Part shown: positions 1-8,926 of the stretch, piece by piece
Numbering within the stretch: position 1 is the first letter of the stretch
Layout: every line of letters starts with the position of its first letter
NCBI RefSeq assembly: GCF_002499975.2
Contig: NZ_CP052766.1
Location: 3,658,001 to 3,722,000, forward strand
DNA: 64,000 bases
Source of the DNA: Alteromonas pelagimontana
GTDB lineage: Bacteria > Pseudomonadota > Gammaproteobacteria > Enterobacterales > Alteromonadaceae
Direction: 5' to 3'
Notes under the pieces: model-generated
What the model saw: the letters and a program-made list of their open reading frames with translations, nothing else
Told to the model about the DNA's origin: nothing
Databases searched by the model: none
Made by a program: the position numbers and the translations under genes

Positions 1-1640
1 TTGAGCTTTATGGGATAAAAAAGCTGAGAGAGTTGATTTTAGAGTTAGCTGTAAGAGGAAAGCTTGTATCGCAGGAACAATCAGTTGAAAAAAATGATAG
101 CTTTCTAAGTAGGCTTACTGCGAAATCTTTATGCACAGGAAGTGAAAGTAAACTAATAGTCCCTACAGGGTGGGCAATCTTTAAGATTAGAGATTTAGTT
201 TCCAAACTTGGATCTGGAAGTACACCAAGGGGAGGAAAAAGTGCTTACGTTGAGTCTGGTATACCATTTCTGAGATCTCAAAATGTGTGGAACGACGGAG
301 TTAAACTAGATGACGTCGTTTACATTAGTGATGAAGTGCATGAAAAGATGAGCAAAACTAAAGTCTTCCCTGGTGATATTTTGCTTAATATAACTGGAGC
401 TTCTTTAGGCAGGACGACAGTTTTTCCTGATTTTTTAAAGGAAGCTAATGTTAGCCAACACGTTACGATTGTTAGGATGTGTGAACCAGAATTAACCAAC
501 TGGGTTCATCTTGTACTCATGTCTCCCTTAATTCAAAAAGAAATCTGGGATAGACAGGTTGGAATGGCTATTGAGGGGTTGAGTAAGCGCACTTTTGAGA
601 CTTTTGAAATCCCAATTCCACCTTTAAATGAGCAAGCTAGAATCGTAGAAAAAGTAAGAGAGTTGATGGCGCTATGTGACCAACTAGAGTCACAAACCGA
701 AGCCAGTATCGAAGCGCATCAAACACTTGTTAAATCACTGTTAGAAACGCTCACCAACGCAAAAGATACTGACGAGCTAAACGAAAGCTGGCAGCGCATC
801 AGCGAACATTTTGACGTGCTATTCACCACAGAGGACAGCATCGACCAGCTGAAACACACCATCCTGCAACTCGCAGTAATGGGCAAACTGGTAAAACAAG
901 ATCCCAACGACGAACCCGCATCACAACTACTCGAACGCATTGCCGCAGAAAAAGAGCAGCTAATCAAAGATAAGAAAATCAAAAAACAAAAGCCGTTGCC
1001 GTCCATATCCGACGAAGAAAAGCCATTTGACCTCCCTGATGGGTGGGAGTGGGTAAAGTTCGACCACATAGCCAAAAATGAGAAAAATGCCTTAAAAGCT
1101 GGGCCATTCGGATCCGCACTGAAAAAAAGTTTTTACGTCGAAGATGGATACAAAATTTATGGTCAAGAACAGGTGATTTCTGGTGATGAAAATATAGGTG
1201 ATTATTACATTAATCAGGAAAAGTTTGAATCTCTGATTTCATGTAAAGTTCAACCAGGAGATATGCTGATAAGCTTGGTTGGTACGATTGGAAAGGTTCT
1301 CATTTTGTCACAAGAGGCTAGTCAAGGAATTATCAACCCTCGTTTAGTTAAACTAAGCCTGCACGATGATGTTAGTAGAGAATATATACGTATTGTGCTT
1401 GGTAGCCGACTGATACAAGAAGAGTTATTCGACAAGAGCCACGGTTCGACCATGAATGTTCTCAATCTCGGTTTGTTAAGACAACTAGTATTTCCTTTGC
1501 CTAAAGTTATAGAGCAAAAAAGGATTGTCACTAGAGTCCATGAGTTGCTGGCGTTATGTGATAATCTTACGTGCAAGTTTCAGGCACTACGAAAAGTTAA
1601 AATCAATATTTCACAAGCCTTCGTTAAACAGGTTAAATAA
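1..1640 (+). CDS. hsdS: Type I restriction-modification specificity subunit HsdS (5' end outside window)
   Basis: HsdS is the DNA-recognition subunit of a type I restriction-modification complex. It selects the bipartite target bound by HsdM and HsdR in the cytoplasm. The frame stays open to the first base, so the start lies upstream of the window; 545 residues are visible. The layout is two target-recognition domains (about residues 40-190 and 350-505), each followed by a conserved helical spacer. The internal repeat is direct: the early motif ILELAVRGKLV recurs near residue 293 as ILQLAVMGKLV. The two half-ends IPPLNEQARIVEKVRELMAL and VIEQKRIVTRVHELLAL also match each other. hsdM and hsdR are presumably upstream. 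An NTPase gene follows after 173 bases in the same direction. Confidence 0.93.
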   Translation, partial: ELYGIKKLRELILELAVRGKLVSQEQSVEKNDSFLSRLTAKSLCTGSESKLIVPTGWAIFKIRDLVSKLGSGSTPRGGKSAYVESGIPFLRSQNVWNDGVKLDDVVYISDEVHEKMSKTKVFPGDILLNITGASLGRTTVFPDFLKEANVSQHVTIVRMCEPELTNWVHLVLMSPLIQKEIWDRQVGMAIEGLSKRTFETFEIPIPPLNEQARIVEKVRELMALCDQLESQTEASIEAHQTLVKSLLETLTNAKDTDELNESWQRISEHFDVLFTTEDSIDQLKHTILQLAVMGKLVKQDPNDEPASQLLERIAAEKEQLIKDKKIKKQKPLPSISDEEKPFDLPDGWEWVKFDHIAKNEKNALKAGPFGSALKKSFYVEDGYKIYGQEQVISGDENIGDYYINQEKFESLISCKVQPGDMLISLVGTIGKVLILSQEASQGIINPRLVKLSLHDDVSREYIRIVLGSRLIQEELFDKSHGSTMNVLNLGLLRQLVFPLPKVIEQKRIVTRVHELLALCDNLTCKFQALRKVKINISQAFVKQVK

Positions 1641-1813
1641 GTTTTGGCTAATTTGTTAAGGCTGTAAAACGAAAAAGCTTATAGTGCGATTGGTTAAACT
1701 GATTCTTGCCAACCCAATTGGGGAAGCAGCCGCTAGTCCACAATTTGACCAAGTGTATCCATATGGTTTGTCAAGTTGAATTATTAAATTAATAGACTTG
1801 TGCGAAGGCAATC

Positions 1814-3511
1814 ATGAAATCGAAATTAGATATTAAAGAAAAGATCCAAAATTTATTTGAGGATGATTCCTTTCCCTCACTGGTAGTCTTGGATGGGAAG
1901 TGGGGAACAGGCAAGACTGTCTACCTAAAAACGGAGTTTATCCCCAATGCTGATAGTGCAGTTTATGTTTCGGTTGCAGGCTTAAGAACCAGGGATGACT
2001 TTATAAACCATCTTTTGGGAGCTTTAAACAATGTAAACGGAGAAGGAGCTAACTTTCTCGCTAAAAGTTTAAAAACAACTACGGCTGCTCTGGATAAGGC
2101 ACTAGATAAAACTGATAAAGGACTATTGGCTTTTTTCAGTGGAATGACTGGTATTGCTAAAGAAACAATGCTGAACGGAATTGGCAAGCGTTTAATCGTC
2201 GTTGATGATATCGAACGTCTTTCTGATACAAACTTTGCAAAGCAAGTTATAGAGTTGTGTTACAACTTAGCTGAGCAGAATGGTACAAAGTTTCTGTTTG
2301 CCACTGATTTTGAAAAGTTGAGTGTTGAAAAATCATTTAAAGAAAAATTTTTTAACGATGTTGTAGCTTATAAACCGACAGTTGACGAAATTATAAGAAT
2401 CGCTTTTTGTGATGAAATCTATGAAAAGCATCATCTTCTTATTGAAAGTAATCTCACACGACTCGAAGTAGATAATCTTCGGGTATTGATACGAATGAGT
2501 AAGCGTATCAAGTATATTTATTCTGCTGTTTTGCGAGAATATGAGATAAACGAAACGAGAACTTTAGAAGGTTTAATAAACGACGCTTTTTCAATTGTAT
2601 TTCTCGCTCAGGTAGGTAAGTCAGAAAGTGAGATAAAAGCGTTTTATAGTGCAGCGTTTGGGTTTGATGAAGACGACGAGTTAGATAAGCAACATAGGCA
2701 AAAAATAGGTGGTTCATCTATGCCTCTTGAGGGGGCCATCACAATCTTCAATGGGAATGATTTCCCCTTAAAAGATATATTCAAAGTGGTCAGGTTGATC
2801 TCGAAAGGTAATCCAGTTGATGAAGCCATATACAAAAGCACTATGATTGGCGAGATCTTTACCAAGGAATTTCTAGATCAAGATGTCCCTGTTTTGAAAA
2901 ATTATATCTACAACGAGAAGAGTCCAGAACTCAATAGATGGCTAGAGGCTTGTTCTGCTTATAGCACATTGATTTTTTTCGAATATGTTGATGCAAGTGA
3001 AGACAAATTTTTAGATGAGGTGGAAACCCTTTGCCAAGGTAAGTCGTTTTCCATATCAAAGGAGCGAGGAAAAATTGTTGAAGTAAAGAATGCTCGTTTA
3101 TCAATATTGGGAGATGAGTATTACGCAACTTGGCAAGAGCATAGAAAAAAGGCGCACTTTGAACTTCTATGTGGGGAAGTCGCTCACGGCTGGCCGTACG
3201 AATCGCAAAAAATCGAAGACTGGAAAGTCGGGGCTTTATCACGTTTGGATATAGATTATTGGGTAAAATCATTTGCTAGCTGGGAGTCATACTCATTTAG
3301 AAGACTAGGGATTTTTTTGCTCGAACGCTTTGGTTACGACAAGCCAAAAAGTCAGCTCTCTATAGAGCGCGAGGCTCGATTCTTGAAGTTGATTCATGAC
3401 AGCATTGCAGAGTATTATGAAGTAAGCGATTTGGAATTCGGTAGTAAACGAGCTGAAGTGAAACGATTAGTTCTTTTGAAAGAAAAACAAGAGAAATTTT
3501 TAGAGTGCTAG
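1814..3511 (+). CDS. KAP-like P-loop NTPase, possible defence-island protein
   Basis: 565 residues. A Walker A motif GKWGTGKT is at residues 28-35, a hydrophobic strand ending in a Walker B motif (RLIVVDDIE) at 126-134, and a sensor-like KFLFATDFE at 159-167. This order fits the KAP family of P-loop NTPases. Members often carry membrane segments inserted between the Walker motifs. Here that stretch (about 100-122) is short and only weakly hydrophobic, so the protein is probably soluble. The carboxy-terminal 350 residues are helical and not recognised. Its place directly behind hsdS in a restriction island suggests a phage-defence or accessory role, but this is inference from position. The start ATG lacks a strong ribosome binding site (GCGAAGGCAATC upstream). 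Confidence 0.6.
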   Translation: MKSKLDIKEKIQNLFEDDSFPSLVVLDGKWGTGKTVYLKTEFIPNADSAVYVSVAGLRTRDDFINHLLGALNNVNGEGANFLAKSLKTTTAALDKALDKTDKGLLAFFSGMTGIAKETMLNGIGKRLIVVDDIERLSDTNFAKQVIELCYNLAEQNGTKFLFATDFEKLSVEKSFKEKFFNDVVAYKPTVDEIIRIAFCDEIYEKHHLLIESNLTRLEVDNLRVLIRMSKRIKYIYSAVLREYEINETRTLEGLINDAFSIVFLAQVGKSESEIKAFYSAAFGFDEDDELDKQHRQKIGGSSMPLEGAITIFNGNDFPLKDIFKVVRLISKGNPVDEAIYKSTMIGEIFTKEFLDQDVPVLKNYIYNEKSPELNRWLEACSAYSTLIFFEYVDASEDKFLDEVETLCQGKSFSISKERGKIVEVKNARLSILGDEYYATWQEHRKKAHFELLCGEVAHGWPYESQKIEDWKVGALSRLDIDYWVKSFASWESYSFRRLGIFLLERFGYDKPKSQLSIEREARFLKLIHDSIAEYYEVSDLEFGSKRAEVKRLVLLKEKQEKFLEC

Positions 3512-3723
3512 ACTTGCCGACTCCAGGTCTCATTTTGCTAAAGCCCCATAACCTGTAGAAATTTTTGATATCCTTGCGTTCTGACTCACTTGATATGTTG
3601 GGGTCAAATAGGGGCCAAAAGTTAAGTAATAAAGAGTAATGTTGAGTAATGAAAACGATGTCAAAAACGCTACAAGCCGCTGAATATAACACATCAGCAC
3701 TCATCAGTAACAAAGCCTCATTT

Positions 3724-3744
3724 GGTTTCAAAATGCCGTTTTAA
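3724..3744 (+). other. Probable attachment site: residual ybaB 3' end
   Basis: Read in frame, these bases encode Gly-Phe-Lys-Met-Pro-Phe followed by TAA, which matches the conserved end of YbaB/EbfC (commonly PPGFKMPF). Five bases later recR begins, the usual ybaB-recR spacing. Upstream of position 3724 the same frame gives a sequence unlike YbaB. The junction is therefore read as one of the two crossover copies made by site-specific integration. The other copy should sit at the far end of the island next to an intact ybaB. Confidence 0.55.
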
Positions 3745-3749
3745 CCTAA

Positions 3750-4349
3750 ATGAAGTTTAGTCCGCTACTGTCAGAGCTTATTTCCGCTCTGACATGCCTG
3801 CCCGGAGTGGGAAATAAAAGTGCTCAACGCATGGCATTTCATCTGCTTGAACGCAACCGCCAGGGTGCGTTGGCGCTGAGTACGGTGCTGCATAATGCAA
3901 TGGAGCATATTCGCCATTGTCAGCGGTGTCGCACGTTTACCGAAGATCCACTTTGTGAAATATGTCGGCACCCGGAACGTGCTGACAGCGGCTTGCTATG
4001 CATCGTTGAAAGCCCTCAGGATGTAATGGCTATTGAACAGACACTGACGTTTAAAGGCACCTATTTTGTGTTGATGGGGCATCTTTCTCCCATTGATGGC
4101 ATTGGTCCTGACGATATTGGCTTAGGCGAACTTGAGCAACGTTTACGGGAAGAAGCCATCAGCGAAGTCATTCTTGCCACCAATCCTACAGTGGAAGGTG
4201 AAGCCACTGCTCATTATATTGCTCAGCTCTGTTCCCGCCACAATATAGAAGCGAGTCGTATCGCCCATGGTGTGCCTGTCGGGGGTGAATTGGAGTACAT
4301 AGATGGCAACACTCTGACTCACGCGTTCTCTGGTCGCAGAAGGCTCTAA
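3750..4349 (+). CDS. recR: Recombination mediator protein RecR
   Basis: RecR works with RecF and RecO to load RecA at single-strand gaps. The 199-residue length is normal. A helix-hairpin-helix ([14 protein letters not shown]) lies at residues 17-30, followed by a four-cysteine zinc motif (Cys57, Cys60, Cys69, Cys72) and a Toprim domain from about residue 81 ([10 protein letters not shown]). The ATG follows the residual ybaB stop codon by five bases, the ancestral arrangement. Because the intact ybaB is probably displaced by the island, recR expression may now depend on a promoter in the island end. Confidence 0.97.
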   Translation: MKFSPLLSELISALTCLPGVGNKSAQRMAFHLLERNRQGALALSTVLHNAMEHIRHCQRCRTFTEDPLCEICRHPERADSGLLCIVESPQDVMAIEQTLTFKGTYFVLMGHLSPIDGIGPDDIGLGELEQRLREEAISEVILATNPTVEGEATAHYIAQLCSRHNIEASRIAHGVPVGGELEYIDGNTLTHAFSGRRRL

Positions 4350-4366
4350 TCTTTTAATTGTGCAAA

Positions 4367-4393
4367 TTGCCTGACAAATATTTTTGTCGGGCA
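4367..4393 (+). terminator. Possible weak terminator after recR
   Basis: A short inverted repeat (CTGACAAA / TTTGTCGG) with an AT-rich loop lies 20 bases after the recR stop. It has no clear T-tract, so termination is doubtful. Confidence 0.3.
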
Positions 4394-4394
4394 G

Positions 4395-4422
4395 TTGAAA
4401 TCCTACAGCTAAGTCCTCACTT
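4395..4422 (+). promoter_or_regulatory. Sigma32-like heat-shock promoter of htpG
   Basis: TTGAAA at 4395-4400 is followed after 14 bases by CCTCACTT at 4415-4422. The sigma32 consensus is CTTGAAA, 13-15 bases, CCCCATnT. The -35 half is good and the -10 half partial. It would start transcription about 40 bases before the htpG ATG, as expected for a heat-shock chaperone. Confidence 0.45.
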
Positions 4423-4465
4423 CCCTGTTTGAAATAAGATCCATCTAACTAGGAGATTCTGGTTT

Positions 4466-6388
4466 ATGGCTGAAGCAGCCCATCAAGAAAAACACGGTTT
4501 TCAGACAGAGGTTAAGCAACTTCTGCATCTGATGATTCATTCCCTGTATTCCAATAAGGAAATCTTTCTTCGCGAATTGGTTTCTAACGCGGCAGATGCA
4601 GCAGATAAACTTCGTTTTCGCGCGTTGGAAAACGACGGACTTTATGAAAACGACAGCGAACTGCACGTTAAAATCAGCGTTGATAAAGAAGCCGGTACCG
4701 TAATCATTAGCGATAATGGTATTGGTATGAACCGGGAGGAAGTCATTGCCAATTTAGGTACGATTGCGAAATCTGGTACCAAAGACTTCTTCAGTAAACT
4801 TTCTGGCGATTCAGCTAAAGATTCGCAGCTGATTGGGCAGTTCGGTGTAGGGTTCTACTCGGCGTTTATTGTTGCCGACAGTGTGACAGTTCGTTCACGT
4901 GCGGCGGGCGCTGATCCTAGTGAGGGTGTTGAATGGATTTCAGACGGTGAAGGTGAATTCACAGTTGCTGAAATTAATAAACCTTCCCGTGGTACAGAAA
5001 TTGTGTTGCATCTGCGTGAAGATGAAAAAGAGTTTCTTGATGACTGGCGTTTGCGCTCCATCGTTAGCAAATATTCTGATCACATCAGCATCCCTGTACA
5101 GATGTGGAAGAAGGAAACGCCTGAGAGAGACGGCCCAGACGGTGAAAAAATTCCTGCTGAGCCAGGTAAGTGGGAAGTGGTTAACAAAGCTACAGCACTG
5201 TGGACTCGCGATAAAGCGGACATCACTGATGAAGAATATAAAGAATTCTACAAACACATTTCTCACGATTTTGCCGATCCACTAACGTGGGCGCATAATA
5301 GAGTGGAAGGCAAGACCGAATATACCAGTCTGCTATATATTCCAGCTAAAGCGCCATTTGATATGTGGAATCGGGATCAGAAACATGGCCTTAAATTATA
5401 TGTGCAGCGTGTATTTATCATGGATGACGCTGAACAGTTTATGCCAACGTATCTGCGTTTTGTAAAAGGTTTGCTCGATTCCAACGATCTTCCGCTCAAC
5501 GTATCGCGCGAAATTTTACAAGATAACAAAGTCACTCAGGCACTGCGCCAGGGTTGTACTAAGCGTGTTTTACAAATGCTTGAGCGCATGGCGAAAAATG
5601 ATAGCGAGCAGTATCAGGGTTTTTGGAACGAATTTGGTAACGTGCTAAAAGAAGGCCCGGCCGAAGACTTCAGTAACCGCGAAAAAATTGCAGGCTTGCT
5701 ACGATTTGCTTCTACACATAATGATACTGACGCACAGACTGTGTCGTTGGCTGACTACGTAGAGCGGATGAAAGAAGGCCAAAAGCAAATTTACTATGTC
5801 ACAGCTGATAATTATCAGGCGGCGAAAAACAGCCCCCATTTGGAAATTTTCCGTAAGAAGGGCATTGAAGTGCTGTTGCTGGGCGAGCGCATTGATGAAT
5901 GGCTAATGTCGCATCTGACGGAATTCGACGAGAAGCAATTCCAGTCAATTGCAAAAGGCGATCTGGATCTTGGAGATCTGGATGACGAAGAAACCAAAAA
6001 AGCGCAGGAAGAAGCCGAGAAGCAAGTAGAAGGGATACTGGAGCGGGCGAAGTCGGCACTAGGAAGTAAAGTAGTAGATGTGAAATTTACTCACCGCCTG
6101 ACGGATTCGCCAGCGTGTATCGTGGCCGATGAAAACGGGATGAGCACGCAGATGGTCAAGCTGATGCAGGCTGCGGGTCAACAGGTTCCGGAGGTTCAAT
6201 ACCAATTTGAACTAAACCCTGAACATCAGTTGATTCATAAGCTTTCTGACGTACAGGATGAAAGCCTCTTTAAACAATGGATTGAAGTGCTTTATGATCA
6301 AGCGGCATTGTCCGAACAGGGGAGCCTGAAAGATCCTTCCAGTTTTGCGCGTAATTTGAACAGCTTGTTAATGAGCCTGTCTAAATAG
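4466..6388 (+). CDS. htpG: Molecular chaperone HtpG (Hsp90)
   Basis: Cytoplasmic ATP-dependent Hsp90 chaperone, 640 residues against about 624-640 in relatives. The amino-terminal GHKL ATP-binding domain shows [20 protein letters not shown], the DNGIGMN box and the [11 protein letters not shown] lid region. The middle domain contains [11 protein letters not shown], and the carboxy-terminal dimerisation domain ends in [10 protein letters not shown]. The start ATG follows TAGGAG by nine bases. It is a stand-alone transcription unit, probably heat induced. Its own terminator has been split by an IS element immediately downstream. Confidence 0.98.
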   Translation: MAEAAHQEKHGFQTEVKQLLHLMIHSLYSNKEIFLRELVSNAADAADKLRFRALENDGLYENDSELHVKISVDKEAGTVIISDNGIGMNREEVIANLGTIAKSGTKDFFSKLSGDSAKDSQLIGQFGVGFYSAFIVADSVTVRSRAAGADPSEGVEWISDGEGEFTVAEINKPSRGTEIVLHLREDEKEFLDDWRLRSIVSKYSDHISIPVQMWKKETPERDGPDGEKIPAEPGKWEVVNKATALWTRDKADITDEEYKEFYKHISHDFADPLTWAHNRVEGKTEYTSLLYIPAKAPFDMWNRDQKHGLKLYVQRVFIMDDAEQFMPTYLRFVKGLLDSNDLPLNVSREILQDNKVTQALRQGCTKRVLQMLERMAKNDSEQYQGFWNEFGNVLKEGPAEDFSNREKIAGLLRFASTHNDTDAQTVSLADYVERMKEGQKQIYYVTADNYQAAKNSPHLEIFRKKGIEVLLLGERIDEWLMSHLTEFDEKQFQSIAKGDLDLGDLDDEETKKAQEEAEKQVEGILERAKSALGSKVVDVKFTHRLTDSPACIVADENGMSTQMVKLMQAAGQQVPEVQYQFELNPEHQLIHKLSDVQDESLFKQWIEVLYDQAALSEQGSLKDPSSFARNLNSLLMSLSK

Positions 6389-6414
6389 CGTAGGTTACAG
6401 CACTTAAGATATCT

Positions 6415-6433
6415 AAAAACGGGCGTTAGCGCC
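6415..6433 (+). terminator. Left half of htpG terminator, interrupted by IS
   Basis: AAAAACGGGCG and the loop TTAG with CGCC remain here, while the complementary arm and T-run (CGCCCGTTTTT) lie at 7878-7888 beyond the IS. Joining the two flanks and removing one copy of the duplication restores an 11-bp stem with a TTAG loop and a T-tract, a textbook intrinsic terminator. The palindromic target makes each flank still look partly hairpin-like (GGCG-TTAG-CGCC). Confidence 0.75.
6422..6433. repeat. IS target-site duplication, left copy
   Basis: GGCGTTAGCGCC directly abuts the left end of the element, and the identical 12 bases are at 7870-7881. IS4-family elements commonly generate 9-13 bp duplications. 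The perfect identity points to a fairly recent insertion. Confidence 0.9.
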
Positions 6434-6434
6434 T

Positions 6435-6470
6435 AATGCCAGTCAGTTAAGAGCTGACTGGCATTTTCTT
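6435..6470 (+). terminator. IS left-end hairpin, terminator-like
   Basis: A perfect 12-bp stem (AATGCCAGTCAG / CTGACTGGCATT) with a 7-base loop is followed by TTCTTTTG on the plus strand. It overlaps the terminal inverted repeat and the last codons of the transposase; the TGA stop is at 6443-6445. It may replace the htpG terminator that the insertion destroyed. Confidence 0.5.
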
Positions 6471-7774
6471 TTGTATGGATACTTCTTGGGCTTTCGTCTA
6501 ATCACTCGTGGATAATGCCTGTCTGGGATTTTATCGGGCAATGTAAACAGTCTCAGAGTATTAAGCAGCTCTTCATAGTGAGCAGGAAGCTTACTTGCGC
6601 TGTGAACTGAAGTGAACATGAAGAACGCAATAACCTGCCTCATACAGAGATTGAAGCTCAATCTTGTCGGAGATAGTTCATCATAGTCTTTTGTCGCATC
6701 TATCATAGCGATCCTTATTAGGTTGTAAGCCAGCAACAATCCCCATAGCTCCTGGCGAACCATGTCAGGTTTTTTACTCCGTAGTGTATGTTTCGATTGA
6801 TGCATTCCTTGTTTCATTTCCCTAAAACCTAATTCGATTTCCCAGCGTTGGGTATACACTTCTGTAACCTCGTCATAGGGGAAACGCAGTGGATCGATTA
6901 GAGAGCTAAGGACGCGGTAGGTTTTTCCTTTTACCTGGTAGCTGGTTAGTCGAGCCGTTAGGTTTTCTGGCAGTTCACTAAACTTCTTTCTGGCTTGAGG
7001 TGTGGTCGATAACGTCACAATTGCATCGTTCTTGCCTAGAGTATGCTTTACTTCATATTGTAAATCCTTTCTGGCAGGTATCATCCAGTGGGTATCTTCT
7101 CCCACACTTTGCCAACTGTGTAGTAAACCAAGTGAGTAATATCCGCGGTCAAACAGGGTTAACGAGTGGCCAGGAACTGAAGGTAACAGTTGTTGAGCTA
7201 AACTCATTTCACCTGCATGCCGGCCATCAAACGCACTGTCTAATAGCAAATGGCTGGAAACTTCCATCAAACTGCACATCCGTACCTGTGGGTAGCTACT
7301 TTCCCCATGATTGTTGCTATCACAACCAAACTCATGACGGTTAATTTCGTTGTCGTGAGTCCGATATACCACGCCATCGACAGCCAGAAGGTTCAGTCCG
7401 CACCATTGCTCAAATGCCTGAGTGGTAAACGTTCTATGCGCTAATATTTGAAATGTTTGTTGTACAGCCTCGTAACCTAAACGTTGTCTACCCTGGACCA
7501 GCGCGCTGGGAGCAACAAGTTTATTTTTACCAGGCAAAGAAATATCCAGTCGACTGGCAATATCCCAAACTGTTTCATTGCGAAACAAGCTCATTCCAAC
7601 GACAGACCACATCACGGCTTCAAGCGGTAACCTCCTGCGCCGCACAGTTGCAACGCCTGCACGCTTAAAAGCTTGCTCAAGTATGTCAGGGTCAAGAATC
7701 GCTTTTAGTTTATCGAGGGAATTAACATCATCTAAAAATTGCGATGTATCAACTAATGCTTGAAGAAGAGACAT
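6443..7774 (-). CDS. IS4-family DDE transposase
   Basis: 443 residues. The catalytic triad is visible: Asp133 in LLAVDGVVYRT, Asp209 in LTLFDRGYYS, and Glu314 in the IS4 signature Y(2)R(3)E(6)K, here Tyr307, Arg310, Glu314 and Lys321. The amino-terminal region resembles the IS4 transposase N-terminal domain (LDPDILEQAFKRAGVATVRRRRLP). The carboxy end is basic (RRKPKKYPYKRK). No frameshift or stop interrupts it, so it is probably functional. The start codon sits just behind a strong hairpin and T-run, which should limit expression from outside transcripts. Confidence 0.95.
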   Translation of the reverse strand: MSLLQALVDTSQFLDDVNSLDKLKAILDPDILEQAFKRAGVATVRRRRLPLEAVMWSVVGMSLFRNETVWDIASRLDISLPGKNKLVAPSALVQGRQRLGYEAVQQTFQILAHRTFTTQAFEQWCGLNLLAVDGVVYRTHDNEINRHEFGCDSNNHGESSYPQVRMCSLMEVSSHLLLDSAFDGRHAGEMSLAQQLLPSVPGHSLTLFDRGYYSLGLLHSWQSVGEDTHWMIPARKDLQYEVKHTLGKNDAIVTLSTTPQARKKFSELPENLTARLTSYQVKGKTYRVLSSLIDPLRFPYDEVTEVYTQRWEIELGFREMKQGMHQSKHTLRSKKPDMVRQELWGLLLAYNLIRIAMIDATKDYDELSPTRLSFNLCMRQVIAFFMFTSVHSASKLPAHYEELLNTLRLFTLPDKIPDRHYPRVIRRKPKKYPYKRKCQSALN

Positions 7775-7778
7775 AAAA

Positions 7779-7808
7779 AATCCGATACCAGTTTCCTGAT
7801 ATCGGATT
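7779..7808 (-). promoter_or_regulatory. Hairpin plus T-run before the transposase start
   Basis: On the minus strand AATCCGATA and TATCGGATT form a perfect 9-bp stem with a 12-base loop, followed by TTTTT and, within a few bases, the transposase ATG. It resembles an intrinsic terminator and would stop read-through from outside genes before it reaches the transposase. The loop contains AGGAAA, which may serve as the ribosome binding site. Confidence 0.5.
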
Positions 7809-7869
7809 GTGAACCCCTGAAAAGATCGGTCAACCGATCGCTAAAATATTTCTTAACTGATCGGCATTA

Positions 7870-7888
7870 GGCGTTAGCGCCCGTTTTT
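7870..7888 (+). repeat. IS target duplication, right copy, with right half of htpG terminator
   Basis: GGCGTTAGCGCC (7870-7881) repeats the left duplication exactly. It continues as CGTTTTTC, the T-tract half of the original htpG terminator. Confidence 0.85.
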
Positions 7889-7902
7889 CATTTTGAGTCT
7901 TC

Positions 7903-7935
7903 TTATACTGGTCCTCTATCTTTGAGCCGGGCACA
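7903..7935. repeat. 33-base motif shared with 49988-50020
   Basis: TTATACTGGTCCTCTATCT followed by TTGAGCCGGGCACA matches TTATACTGATCCTCTATCT followed by CTGAGCTGAGCAAA at 49988, about 28 of 33 positions. Both lie in non-coding sequence. The role is unknown. Confidence 0.4.
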
Positions 7936-8095
7936 GACCGTGCGGATTGCTATTTTTATCTATAAACCAACTCTTTTTCCTCGATATTGAAGAGCTTTAT
8001 CCGCTTTGTGTATAAAAAACAAAATAGCTCTGATAAACGCGTTAACAAAACTTGACTCAAACGACGCAAGTTCATAGGTTAAACCTCGCAAAGTC

Positions 8096-8124
8096 TTGTC
8101 ACGCCTGATGTGAATGTGTAAAGT
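8096..8124 (+). promoter_or_regulatory. Likely sigma70 promoter of adk
   Basis: TTGTCA (8096-8101), a 17-base spacer and TAAAGT (8119-8124) lie about 38 bases before the adk ATG. The rest of 7889-8161 shows no gene. Confidence 0.4.
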
Positions 8125-8143
8125 GCCGTCAGTTATAAAATAA

Positions 8144-8806
<663 letters not shown>

Positions 8807-8821
8807 TATTAAAGAAATTGT

Positions 8822-8846
8822 AAAGGCCGCTTTTTGCGGCCTTTTG
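8822..8846 (+). terminator. Terminator of adk
   Basis: AAAGGCCGC, a T5 loop and GCGGCCTTTT form an 8-9 bp GC-rich stem followed by T residues, 16 bases after the adk stop. Confidence 0.85.
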
Positions 8847-8926
8847 AATTTATAATAGATGCATTAATTTTGTCAGAGATGTGCGTCGTTGGCAGAATCA
8901 TAAAATTTTGATCACGGAGAAACGGA

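Larger units (their letters stand above)
1..3744. mobile_element. Right end of a genomic island integrated at the 3' end of ybaB
   Basis: The segment carries a type I restriction specificity gene and a KAP-like NTPase, both AT-richer than the recR-htpG genes that follow. Gammaproteobacteria normally keep dnaX-ybaB-recR together, but here only the last codons of a YbaB-like reading frame (GFKMPF-stop, 3724-3744) lie before recR, and the upstream codons do not resemble YbaB. This is the pattern left when an integrase recombines at the 3' end of a gene and rebuilds that gene at the far end of the island. An 11-bp near-direct repeat (GGGGTCAAATA / GGGGCCAAAAG, about 3599-3620) could be an integrase arm site. 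The integrase and left end would lie outside the window. The island is inferred from gene content and the ybaB remnant. Confidence 0.6.
6434..7869 (-). mobile_element. Complete IS4-family insertion sequence, 1436 bp
   Basis: The element is bounded by 19-bp imperfect terminal inverted repeats: TAATGCCAGTCAGTTAAGA at the left and, read from the right, TAATGCCGATCAGTTAAGA, which is 17 of 19 identical. A 12-bp target duplication flanks it. It contains one full transposase gene on the minus strand with all catalytic residues. Both ends are hairpin-rich. At the left, AATGCCAGTCAG / CTGACTGGCATT (6435-6465) is followed by T-rich sequence and could terminate transcription coming from htpG. At the right, a hairpin precedes the transposase start. 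It appears intact and potentially mobile. Confidence 0.95.
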
